A DNA stretch of 64,000 bases from Polyangiaceae bacterium (GTDB lineage Bacteria > Myxococcota_A > Polyangia > Polyangiales > Polyangiaceae): the NCBI GenBank assembly GCA_025353725.1, contig JANXOF010000023.1, positions 124,001 through 188,000 on the forward strand, given 5' to 3'. Both the position numbers and the translations under genes were made by a program. Every line of letters begins with the position of its first letter. The stretch's first letter is position 1. Below are positions 18,687-28,371 of the stretch, one piece after another. The notes under the pieces are model-generated. The model worked only from the letters and a program-made list of their open reading frames with translations, had not been told where the DNA came from and ran no database searches.

Positions 18687-19255
18687 TGGGAAGCGTTCAG
18701 CCTGATCGCGCGACTTCCCGCCGTTTCGCTTTCCTTCTTCTCGCCTTCACCACAAGCTGCTCCATCCTCGTCGCCGATCGGATCAAAGGCAGCGGGATTG
18801 GTACGGTTTGCGCGGCAGATGTCGATTGCCACGCGGGGCGGTGCGATCTCGGAGTCTGCACAAAGACCTGCACGGGACCCACCGAATGCCCTGAGCTCTC
18901 TCAGTGCGTTGTGAATAAGTGCGTCGCTACAGCCTCAATGACCGTGAGACCGGCGTTGAAAGTGCGTGTGACCTATTCGGGAAAAAAGGCAGGCATTTTG
19001 GGCGTAGCCCTTCTCACCACGGAGCCACCCAGCGGCCCGCCAGCGCTGACGCGACGCATCGAAGGCCCGACCTTCCCGTCGGTTGTCTCCTTCGAGAACG
19101 TTGAGCCTGGGCGCTACTACGCACGTGCTGTGGTAGACGTCGACCCGCCGAGCGCCGGCGCACCCGGCCCGGAAGACGCGACCACCGACAAAGGCACGCC
19201 GATCGACTGGGAGGGTACGGACGAGCGCACGTTCGATGTTGCGATTCCGTTGTAG
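18686..19255 (+). CDS. Cys-rich lipoprotein of a kinase operon
   Basis: 189 aa with a lipoprotein signal ending LLAFTTSC. A cysteine-rich block at about 36-75 (VCAADVDC, CDLGVCTKTC, CVVNKC) has the spacing of myxobacterial disulfide-rich extracellular modules. It is followed by a beta-rich C-terminal half that looks like a carboxypeptidase-regulatory or immunoglobulin-like fold (VEPGRYYARAVVD). The ATG overlaps the stop of the TPR-PEGA gene. A surface component acting with the kinase and TPR-PEGA protein is inferred from the operon only. Confidence 0.72.
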   Translation: MGSVQPDRATSRRFAFLLLAFTTSCSILVADRIKGSGIGTVCAADVDCHAGRCDLGVCTKTCTGPTECPELSQCVVNKCVATASMTVRPALKVRVTYSGKKAGILGVALLTTEPPSGPPALTRRIEGPTFPSVVSFENVEPGRYYARAVVDVDPPSAGAPGPEDATTDKGTPIDWEGTDERTFDVAIPL

Positions 19256-19257
19256 CG

Positions 19258-20910
<1,653 letters not shown>

Positions 20911-21009
20911 AGCCCGAATGACGCGCTATCGCCTGAAAATAGCGCTCTCACTCGGCTTCCGCTGGACGCTACGCAGGGCAAATCAGAGGTCCCTGGTGTA
21001 CGCTGGCCC

Positions 21010-22872
21010 GTGCCTAAGGCGCGGACGTACGTTTTCGTTGGGCAAGTCGCGGTTTTGTTCGGATGCACGTCGGTCGTCGTGCCTGAGGGGACGCCTGCGT
21101 CGGAACCGCCTTTCGAACGTCACGCGTCGGACGCGAAAGCCTTCGTTTCGCCCGCACGGATGCGGGTGGACGGTCGCGCGTTCCCAGCGAAAGTGCTTGC
21201 ACTCACGTGGGATGACGGGCCGGATGCCACGACGCTGCAGCTCGCGAACTACCTTGCTTCCCGGCATATTTCGGCCACGTTCTTCGTCGTGCATGCGTGG
21301 GAGAGGGCGCTGTCGGACGACCCCGGCGAAGGCCGCGGCGTGTTCGAAAGCGGCTACGCGTTCCTCCCCGTACTCGGCGACCTCGTCGCCGTAGGTCACC
21401 GCGTCGCAAACCACACACTCAACCACGTCGGACTGCGTGAGACGGCAGGCGCGCTTGCCGCCTCGCATCAACTCCGCGAAAACCAGAGCCACATCGATCC
21501 TTTCCTAACGAACGAGTTACGTCTTTTTCGCCCGCCCGGCGGCGGATGGGGAGACTTCGCTGAAGGCGTCGTCACTCGCGATGACGAGCTCAATCGTCTG
21601 CTTGGTCCGATTATGTGGGACGTCGACGGGAAGGATTGGGACGCCTCGATTTCTTGTCGTGACGCGAATGTAGCCTCCGAGTGTGAACGGTTCGGTTCGG
21701 GGCATGCGCTACGCATAAAGGCGACGGTTGTAGCCTCGCGTTACGTGAACGCGATCGAGACTGCAGGCCACGGAATCGTTCTGCTCCACGACCGCGTGGG
21801 GCATGTAGGTTCTACGTACAGCCTCGATGTGGCGCGCGCGCTCATTCCGCAGCTGGAAGCGCGTGGCTTCGTCTTCGCGGCGCCCGTGCTCCGCTTCTCG
21901 AACCCCGTTCTTCGATATCGAGAAAGGGAATTCGAAGACGGCAATCACTGGACCGCAGGTCCCATCCGCCTCGGCGACGTCGACGGTGACGGACGGGACG
22001 ACGCATGTTGGATAAGTCCGCTCGGGGTAAGCTGCGCCACGTCGGTCACTCATCCAACGAGCCGCGCGGATCGCATGCCAAAAACTCTTTTTCGTGCCGC
22101 GAAAAGTGTCTTCGCTGAGCCCACTAGGCCGAATCCTGCACGTTCCACCGAGAGCATCCTTCACCTCGCAGACGTCGACGGCGACGGGAAGCTCGATGTC
22201 TGTCTCGCGGAGGCGAGCGGCGCAACGTGCGAAACGTTGAACACCAAAGGGGCACTCCGGTTTTTCGAGTTTCGAGTCGTCGACGACAACGTACGTTCAA
22301 CGATCCAGTTCGGCGACGTGGACGGCGACGGAAAGTCGGATGCTTGCTGGCGTACGCGGACGGGAGTCGCGTGCGCGCGGAGCCTGGGAAGTCGATTCGA
22401 AGCTTCAAGGGAGTGGCTCATGGCGCCGGTAGGCGCGAACGCGAACCGCAAATTCGAGTTCGAAGCAAACCTTCACCTGGCCGACGTCAACGGCGACGGG
22501 GCCGCGGACGTCTGTGGGCTTACGACACGTGGCGTCGTGTGTGCGCTTTCGACGCGGACATCTTTTGGCTCTCCCGAACGATGGTCTGCACCCACCGACT
22601 TCGGCGACGGCAACGTCCGTTTTGGAGACATCAATGGCGACCGTCGCGATGACGTCTGCTGCGCTTCGCGAGCGGGGATCGCGTGCGCGCTCGAAACGAT
22701 ACGCGGCTTCACTCAAGCAAGCATCTGGCTTCCGCAGGAACTTATCGAGGCTCAGCACTGGCGAACGGAGTCCGGCCAAGTAAAGTTCGAGCTCGGTGAC
22801 GTGAACGGCGACGGACGCGCGGACGTTTGCGGACAAACCCCTGAAGGACTTGCGTGTGGCTTGGCTCCGTAG
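21010..22872 (+). CDS. Lipoprotein polysaccharide deacetylase with six FG-GAP/VCBS-like repeats
   Basis: 620 aa from GTG 21010; the frame is open further upstream but only antisense to prfC. A lipoprotein signal (VAVLFGC, Cys19) precedes a NodB-type deacetylase domain (60-295): TWDDGPD at 66-72 with catalytic and metal Asp, zinc ligands HTLNH 135-139, RPPGG 174-178, DVDGKDWD 204-211 and IVLLHD 256-261. Residues 318-617 hold six repeats with a D-x-D/N-G-D-G-x-x-D calcium loop (for example DVDGDGRDD at 323-331, DVNGDGRAD at 597-605). Each carries a conserved Cys pair about 14 residues apart. The enzyme likely removes N-acetyl groups from chitin, peptidoglycan or an exopolysaccharide outside the cell. 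Confidence 0.87.
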   Translation: MPKARTYVFVGQVAVLFGCTSVVVPEGTPASEPPFERHASDAKAFVSPARMRVDGRAFPAKVLALTWDDGPDATTLQLANYLASRHISATFFVVHAWERALSDDPGEGRGVFESGYAFLPVLGDLVAVGHRVANHTLNHVGLRETAGALAASHQLRENQSHIDPFLTNELRLFRPPGGGWGDFAEGVVTRDDELNRLLGPIMWDVDGKDWDASISCRDANVASECERFGSGHALRIKATVVASRYVNAIETAGHGIVLLHDRVGHVGSTYSLDVARALIPQLEARGFVFAAPVLRFSNPVLRYREREFEDGNHWTAGPIRLGDVDGDGRDDACWISPLGVSCATSVTHPTSRADRMPKTLFRAAKSVFAEPTRPNPARSTESILHLADVDGDGKLDVCLAEASGATCETLNTKGALRFFEFRVVDDNVRSTIQFGDVDGDGKSDACWRTRTGVACARSLGSRFEASREWLMAPVGANANRKFEFEANLHLADVNGDGAADVCGLTTRGVVCALSTRTSFGSPERWSAPTDFGDGNVRFGDINGDRRDDVCCASRAGIACALETIRGFTQASIWLPQELIEAQHWRTESGQVKFELGDVNGDGRADVCGQTPEGLACGLAP

Positions 22873-22950
22873 CCCGCGTTCGCGACAAGGCAAGCGCGTC
22901 GTTGTTACGACAGCTTGCGACGTTGCGCGCGCCGCGTAGAATGTAGCGCG

Positions 22951-24939
22951 ATGGACGACACGCTGACGCGCCTCGCGTTTCGCGTTCGCGGCGGCGACCT
23001 CGAAGCCGCTCGTGCACTCGTCGTCGAAGCGCACGCGAGGCAAAACGTGTCGGCGTTCGATCGCGCCGCGACAGCACTTTTTGGCGGCCCTGCGGTGCTC
23101 ACGCTTCTCGAAGGAACCGTCGACCCAGCCTTGCGTCTCCGCGTGCGAAGCCTTTTGCCGGCCCACGCCGAAGCGGCACGCCTCTCTGCGTACGCGCCCT
23201 ACGTCGCCGATCTCGACGCACTGCGCGCTGTCGGTCCCTCTGCGCTCGTGACGACCGCTCGGTGGGTCATCGACGGACTTCAAGCGTTACCGCACTATCG
23301 CACGGGAGTCCCCGCGTACCTCGGGCTCGGTGCAGCGCTCGCGGATCCATGGTCGGTCATCTTGCGCATGTTCGGCGCGCGCGTCGAGGCTCCGTGGGTC
23401 GCGCTCCGCGTCCTCACGGCGCTCGATCCTTCCAAAAAGGACCTTGCTGACGCCCTCGTGAGCCATTTTTTCTCGGTGTTCGGGGATCGCGCCCCCGCGC
23501 CCTTACAAACGGTGCTGGCCAACGAGTCTCCGGCCGTGCGCCGTATGCTTTGGGCAAAGCTGCTGCTCGATAGACCTGAGCGTGTCAACGATGCCTCGCT
23601 TTGCGCGCTCCTTGACGACGCCTCCACGCGCGAGCTCGCGATGAACCGACTTCTCGCGCGTGGCCCGGAGGTCGCCGCGCACGCCATGCCGTTTCTTCAC
23701 GCGAGCGCCCCCGGAACGCGACGAACCGTGGCCGACCTTCTTTCCGTACGCGGTAGCAAGTCCGCCATTCCAATTCTCCGTCAGGCCATCGCGAGAGAGC
23801 GGGATGCGCGCACACGCAGGCACCTGGTCGCGGCACTCGAGAAGCTATCGGGAGCCAAGCCTCTCGTGCCAAGCGCGCGAGGGGAAGACACGCTTGTTGC
23901 CCGAGCTCGCGCCGCCCTTGTGGCTCCGCGCCAACCAAAACCGCCCGCGTGGCTCACGCATTCACCGCTCCCGCGCATTCTGTGGCGTGACGGCGAGCCT
24001 GTGCTCCGCGTCGAAGCCGATGCTCTCGTAGGTCGGCTCGCCCGTAGCCGAGCACCGGGCGTGGATGCACTCGTACGCGACGTCCGCCGTGCGCTCGACC
24101 CTTCTGCCGGACGCGCACTAATCGCGTTCCTGCGCGACGCGTTCATCGGTTCGGAAGAGGCAAACGTTTTCCCAGACTGGATCCTCAGCGCGCTCGCACA
24201 ACTCGTGCCCGAGCACGATGTCGACCTCGCTTGCGAGGAGATCGATGGCAACCTGCGCGCTTCGGCGCGGGACCGCTGGGATCGGGCTTCGGAGGCCGCC
24301 ACCACACTTGTATGGAACCCCGACGCGGTCGCAACCTCGCGATGCCGCAGCGCTTTTGCGTGGCTCAATGACTGGTCTGAAACGGCACCAAAGCTCAGCG
24401 ACCGGAGGAAAGCTCGGCGCGCGATGGCCTTCTACACGCAAACGGTGACGGACGGCGAGCGCGCCTTCGCTCGCCTTCGTCGGTTTGGCCTCGACGACGA
24501 CGGCGCGCGTCGCTTCTCTCGGCATGGGGCCGAGGACGCGGCAGACGTCGCGGCTAGCGAGAGCGCGCTCACGGTTCGAGTCCGGCAAGGTGGCGCCATC
24601 GAAGTCGTTGGGAGCGAAGGTCATGCCGTCGTGCGCCTCCCTCCAAGCGACCTCGGTGAACGCGTAAGGCGCTATGTCGCGCTCCTCGAGTCTGCGCTTA
24701 TCGGAGCGCGCCGTTCTCTCGCCGAGGCGTATGCCGACAAGCTGGTGGTCGACGTTCGGTTCCTGCGCCGGTTTGTCCTCACCCACCCACTCTGGGGACC
24801 GCTCGTTCAGGGCTGCGTCGTCCGCCGCGAAGGCGCCTCGAGAACCCTCCGTGTCAGTGACGAGTCGCTCGCCGACATCGCCCCGAGCGAGTGCGTTCGT
24901 TTCGTGCTTTCCCAGGTCGAAAGCGTGGAGCCTGATTGA
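22951..24939 (+). CDS. HEAT-like / DUF4132-like protein
   Basis: 662 aa from ATG 22951. The first 300 residues are helical repeats rich in Ala, Leu and Arg resembling HEAT units (LRQAIARERDARTRRHLVAAL). The C-terminal third resembles DUF4132 (MolR/WGR-associated proteins): a Trp-rich stretch RDRWDRASEAATTLVW, then RRFVLTHPLWGPLVQGCVVR near 625. No signal, membrane segment or catalytic motif. The family function is unknown. It is a single gene between the deacetylase and a convergent secreted protein. Confidence 0.62.
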   Translation: MDDTLTRLAFRVRGGDLEAARALVVEAHARQNVSAFDRAATALFGGPAVLTLLEGTVDPALRLRVRSLLPAHAEAARLSAYAPYVADLDALRAVGPSALVTTARWVIDGLQALPHYRTGVPAYLGLGAALADPWSVILRMFGARVEAPWVALRVLTALDPSKKDLADALVSHFFSVFGDRAPAPLQTVLANESPAVRRMLWAKLLLDRPERVNDASLCALLDDASTRELAMNRLLARGPEVAAHAMPFLHASAPGTRRTVADLLSVRGSKSAIPILRQAIARERDARTRRHLVAALEKLSGAKPLVPSARGEDTLVARARAALVAPRQPKPPAWLTHSPLPRILWRDGEPVLRVEADALVGRLARSRAPGVDALVRDVRRALDPSAGRALIAFLRDAFIGSEEANVFPDWILSALAQLVPEHDVDLACEEIDGNLRASARDRWDRASEAATTLVWNPDAVATSRCRSAFAWLNDWSETAPKLSDRRKARRAMAFYTQTVTDGERAFARLRRFGLDDDGARRFSRHGAEDAADVAASESALTVRVRQGGAIEVVGSEGHAVVRLPPSDLGERVRRYVALLESALIGARRSLAEAYADKLVVDVRFLRRFVLTHPLWGPLVQGCVVRREGASRTLRVSDESLADIAPSECVRFVLSQVESVEPD

Positions 24940-25000
24940 ACTCGAAAGTCGGACGCCTCGGTCGACCGACATAGACGCGGAACGGAAGGAAGTCCCGGAG

Positions 25001-25636
25001 CTATTCCTTCGCCGCCACGACAACAGCAGCTACAGGTTTGGCCGCGAGCGCGTCAGTCGTCGCGGGTTCGGTGGCTGCTGGAGCGGCCTCGGCGACTGCG
25101 GCTCGAGCCGGAACAAGGAAGGGAATGACGACGCTCGCGCCGCTCGGTCCGGGGGAGCCGAAGCGAGCCGCCGAGACCACCTTGATGACGCACGCAAGCA
25201 GCGGCGCCGCGACGCGCGTGGGCATCGCGAGCTCGGCGCTCTCAACCTCACCGGTGGGCGCAACGGCCAGCCGCAAGCCGAGCGTGGTCGGGGTGGTCCC
25301 GCCGCCCGACGTAGCGCAGTCACGCAGCCCGGCTTCCGAAGACGCAATCGCGCGTTCGGGAGTCATCCGCTTCATCGCCCGCGGCGTCGGCGCTGGCCTC
25401 AAGGGCTTTCCCGAAGCCACGTTGGTCGCCGACATCACGACTTCGCGCGACTGGCCCGCACCGCGCGCGCTGTCGGCCGCAAGTCCTCCGTGCACTCGAC
25501 CGAGTCCGTTGTTCGTCGCGGGTGCGATGGCCGCGCCCACGCCTGCCTGCACGCCGCCCGCCGGCTGTTCCGCCAAGGCAGGGAGCGTGATGAAAACGAC
25601 GCCCGTAGCGATCAGAAGCGGTGCGAATTTGATCAT
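25001..25636 (-). CDS. Secreted AgmX/PglI C-terminal-domain-like protein
   Basis: 211 aa from ATG 25636, chosen because an AAAGGA ribosome site lies 5 nt upstream. A signal peptide (LLIATGVVFITLPALA) is followed by a low-complexity linker. The domain at about 105-185 (GLRLAVAPTGEVESAEL, VIKVVSAARFGSPG, VVIPFLV) has the TonB-like pattern of the AgmX/PglI C-terminal family, known from Myxococcus gliding and outer-surface proteins. The tail is Ala/Val-rich. A periplasmic or surface role is likely; no partner is nearby. Confidence 0.7.
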   Translation of the reverse strand: MIKFAPLLIATGVVFITLPALAEQPAGGVQAGVGAAIAPATNNGLGRVHGGLAADSARGAGQSREVVMSATNVASGKPLRPAPTPRAMKRMTPERAIASSEAGLRDCATSGGGTTPTTLGLRLAVAPTGEVESAELAMPTRVAAPLLACVIKVVSAARFGSPGPSGASVVIPFLVPARAAVAEAAPAATEPATTDALAAKPVAAVVVAAKE

Positions 25637-25840
25637 AAAATCCTTTGGCGAACGGGAACGACGCGCCGACAACGGCAATCCTCAACGCTACGTGCCGAGG
25701 CCCTGGATCTCAATCCCCTCACGCTTATTCGTCGTTGATTCGTGCGCTTGCGGCGTACAAAACACGCCACGCACTCCAAACCACGCACTCGCTTCTCCCG
25801 AATCTCCCGAGCGATTCGGCGTGGAATCGGCGAACCGTGT

Positions 25841-25880
25841 CGTCATGAGTCGTCATGAGTCGTCGCGAGTCGTCATGAGT
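25841..25880. repeat. Four tandem copies of a 10-bp unit
   Basis: CGTCATGAGT is repeated head to tail four times, the third copy differing at two positions (CGTCGCGAGT). The period equals one helical turn. It lies in the 309-bp stretch between the AgmX-like gene and icd, which otherwise holds only the hairpin at 25894-25920 and no gene I can support. Confidence 0.75.
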
Positions 25881-25893
25881 CGGGTAATCAGCT

Positions 25894-25920
25894 CGCTGGC
25901 GGACATCCGAGCCGCCAGCG
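25894..25920 (-). terminator. Hairpin downstream of icd
   Basis: CGCTGGCGG and CCGCCAGCG form a perfect 9-bp stem with a 9-nt loop, 25 nt past the icd stop. No U-tract follows on either strand, so it may be a 3'-end stabiliser or Rho-dependent site rather than a classical intrinsic terminator. Confidence 0.45.
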
Positions 25921-25945
25921 TCGCGGAACAGCCCCTGCGGGCGAT

Positions 25946-27277
25946 TTACATGTTCGCGATAAGGTTGTCGCCGAACTCACTGCACTTCAGCTCGGTGGCG
26001 CCCTCCATGAGGCGGGCGAAGTCGTAGGTAACCTTCTTCGTGCCAATCGCGCCGTTCATTCCTTTGAGGATGAGATCAGCGGCTTCAGTCCACCCCATGT
26101 GGCGGAGCATCATTTCTCCCGAGAGCACGACCGAGCCTGGGTTCACCTTGTCGAGATCGGCGTACTTGGGTGCAGTCCCGTGCGTCGCCTCGAAAATCGC
26201 ATGCCCCGTGACGTAGTTGATGTTACCGCCCGGCGCGATACCGATGCCGCCGACTTGTGCGGCTAGCGCGTCGGAAAGGTAATCGCCATTGAGGTTCAAT
26301 GTAGCGATGACATCGAACTCTTTCGCGCGCGTCATGACCTGTTGAAGGGTAATGTCCGCAATAGCGTCCTTGATGAGAATTTTGCCCTTCGCGAGCTGCT
26401 CTTTTTGCTCAGCGTTTGCCGCGTCTTCGCCCTTCGACTCCTTGGTTTTCTCCCACTGACCCCAGGTGTACACCTGGTCCCCAAACTCCTTCTCCGCGAG
26501 CGCGTATCCCCATTTCATGAATGCACCTTCCGTGTATTTCATGATGTTGCCCTTGTGAACAATCGTCACGCTCTTACGCTTTAGGTCAATCGCGTACTGA
26601 ATCGCCGCGCGAACGAGGCGCTCGGTCCCGTCCTGGCTCACGGGCTTCACGCCAAGGCCTGTCGACTGCGGAAAGCGAATTTTTTTGAAGTCTTTCGGGA
26701 ATTCCTTCTCGATGAACGCGAGGATCTTCTGCGCGTCCGGCGTCTTCGCTTCGAATTCAATCCCGGCGTAGATGTCTTCCGTGTTCTCGCGGAAGATCAC
26801 CATGTCGACGTCCTGCGGGCGCTTGACCGGGCTCGGAACACCGGTGAACCAGCGGACAGGGCGAAGGCAGACGTAGAGGTCGAGGAGCTGGCGCAGCGCG
26901 ACGTTTAGCGAGCGGATACCTCCGCCAATGGGCGTCGTCAGCGGACCCTTGATGCCGACGAGATACGTGCGGAAGGCCTCTACCGTTTCATCGGGAAGCC
27001 AGTTGTTGGTCTTCTTGAACGCCTTTTCGCCCGCGAGAACCTCGAGCCACGCGATTTTTTTGGCGCCGCCATAGGCTTTCTCGACCGCGGCGTCCATCAC
27101 GCGAACGCTCGCGCGCCAAATGTCTCGCCCCGTGCCGTCACCCTCGATGAACGGGACGATGGGGTGGTTGGGGACGTTGAGTTTCATCCCGGAACCCATC
27201 GTGATCGCGGTCGGCTGACCGAGTGACGCAAGTGGCCCGTGTGACGTGGGAGAAGAAGCCGTGGCGTTTGCAGACAT
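25946..27277 (-). CDS. icd: NADP-dependent isocitrate dehydrogenase
   Basis: 443 aa from ATG 27277, which has an AGGAG site about 12 nt upstream; a longer reading adds 19 poorly supported residues. It is of the E. coli Icd type: [12 protein letters not shown] near the N-terminus, substrate-binding [27 protein letters not shown], and [12 protein letters not shown]. It converts isocitrate to 2-oxoglutarate and CO2 with NADP in the TCA cycle. The Ser of RSLNVAL corresponds to the residue phosphorylated by AceK in enterobacteria; aceK is not in the window. Monocistronic, followed by a hairpin. Confidence 0.97.
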   Translation of the reverse strand: MSANATASSPTSHGPLASLGQPTAITMGSGMKLNVPNHPIVPFIEGDGTGRDIWRASVRVMDAAVEKAYGGAKKIAWLEVLAGEKAFKKTNNWLPDETVEAFRTYLVGIKGPLTTPIGGGIRSLNVALRQLLDLYVCLRPVRWFTGVPSPVKRPQDVDMVIFRENTEDIYAGIEFEAKTPDAQKILAFIEKEFPKDFKKIRFPQSTGLGVKPVSQDGTERLVRAAIQYAIDLKRKSVTIVHKGNIMKYTEGAFMKWGYALAEKEFGDQVYTWGQWEKTKESKGEDAANAEQKEQLAKGKILIKDAIADITLQQVMTRAKEFDVIATLNLNGDYLSDALAAQVGGIGIAPGGNINYVTGHAIFEATHGTAPKYADLDKVNPGSVVLSGEMMLRHMGWTEAADLILKGMNGAIGTKKVTYDFARLMEGATELKCSEFGDNLIANM

Positions 27278-27355
27278 GTCGTACGTCGCTCCTGAATTTT
27301 GGGGAGGCCGTAGGTACCACGGTCTGGCAGGCATCGAAAGGGCGCTAAAACGTGC

Positions 27356-28246
27356 TCAGGGCAGGACTACGTCCGTCCCGCACGCAAGGTCCAGGACACG
27401 TGGCTTGCCCGCCGAGCCGATCCTCACGGTATGGCGGCCGCACGGTATCGACATCGGCGTCTCACTCGCCACGAAGGCCACGCGACCGTCGACGAAGATG
27501 CGGTGCCCCTTGGCGTGGAGCGAAAGCGTGACTCTGGAAACGTGTGGGGGAACCGCAGGCGTGGGGAGGGCATCGACCGCCACGGAAGTCACAGCCACTG
27601 GGGACGTAGCCTCCGCGACAGAGACCGGCGCGACGGCAGGCGATGGCGATACGGGCGTGGCGTGCGCGGCTTCGAGAGTCGTTTGCGCCGCCCGCGGAAT
27701 CGGATGACCGGCTGCTCCGCGCGTCGAACGACCGCCGCCGAGGACGCTCACGGCAAAGACGGCACCCCCGACAAGCAACGTCACCGCGCCCCAAACCGCC
27801 GCGACCAGCGGACGGTTTCGAGCAGCGTCCGAACTCGCCTCACCGTCGGGATCGGGCGGAAGCCGATGGGGCGTGACAGTCGGAAACTCGGAGTCAGCGA
27901 AGCCGTGACGCACGGACGTCGAATGCCCGGCCGAGAAGGGAACCGCATGGCGCGTCGACACGAACTCTTCGAGGTCCGTCGCCTCGCGTACGGTCTCCTT
28001 TGGGCGCCTCGGTTCGGTGGAAGGCGGTGCGGGCTTTTCCAGGCGCACGATCCGGCGCAAGCGAACGCGAACGCTCGGACGCGCGGGAACAGCCGGAAGC
28101 GGCGGGAACACGGGAAGCTGGACGGTGGCGGCGAACGCTACCCCCGAAGCGCGACTGGGGCGCGGCGGCGGCGCTACACGCGGGGGCGAAGGCCGAATGG
28201 CGACGCGAAGAGCTGCAAGCGAGGCAGCAAAGGGGACCTCAGGCAT
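27356..28246 (-). CDS. Single-pass membrane protein with C-terminal PEGA-like domain
   Basis: 296 aa from ATG 28246. The first 140 residues are Pro/Arg-rich and probably disordered. One membrane helix lies at about 147-170 (VAAVWGAVTLLVGGAVFAVSVLG), then an Ala/Pro/Val linker, and residues 238-296 form a short PEGA-like domain (VTLSLHAKGHRIFVDGRVAF, IPCGRHTVRIG) with a Cys pair. The layout resembles a PEGA kinase without its kinase domain. It lies 79 nt upstream of icd on the same strand and is divergent from the transglutaminase operon. Function unknown. Confidence 0.7.
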   Translation of the reverse strand: MPEVPFAASLAALRVAIRPSPPRVAPPPRPSRASGVAFAATVQLPVFPPLPAVPARPSVRVRLRRIVRLEKPAPPSTEPRRPKETVREATDLEEFVSTRHAVPFSAGHSTSVRHGFADSEFPTVTPHRLPPDPDGEASSDAARNRPLVAAVWGAVTLLVGGAVFAVSVLGGGRSTRGAAGHPIPRAAQTTLEAAHATPVSPSPAVAPVSVAEATSPVAVTSVAVDALPTPAVPPHVSRVTLSLHAKGHRIFVDGRVAFVASETPMSIPCGRHTVRIGSAGKPRVLDLACGTDVVLP

Positions 28247-28371
28247 GTGGTGCTTGTAGTTCAATGTGAGCCTCTAAGCGCTGCAGTCTGGCTCACGATG
28301 GAAAAGACGCAAGGCGACAACGCGCGTAGGGCGTCTACGCCGGTGAGAATGCGTTTAGAGTGCGTGCTCGA

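Noticed and set aside
25841-25880. CRISPR-like array
   Set aside because: Units are 10 bp, contiguous and without spacers.
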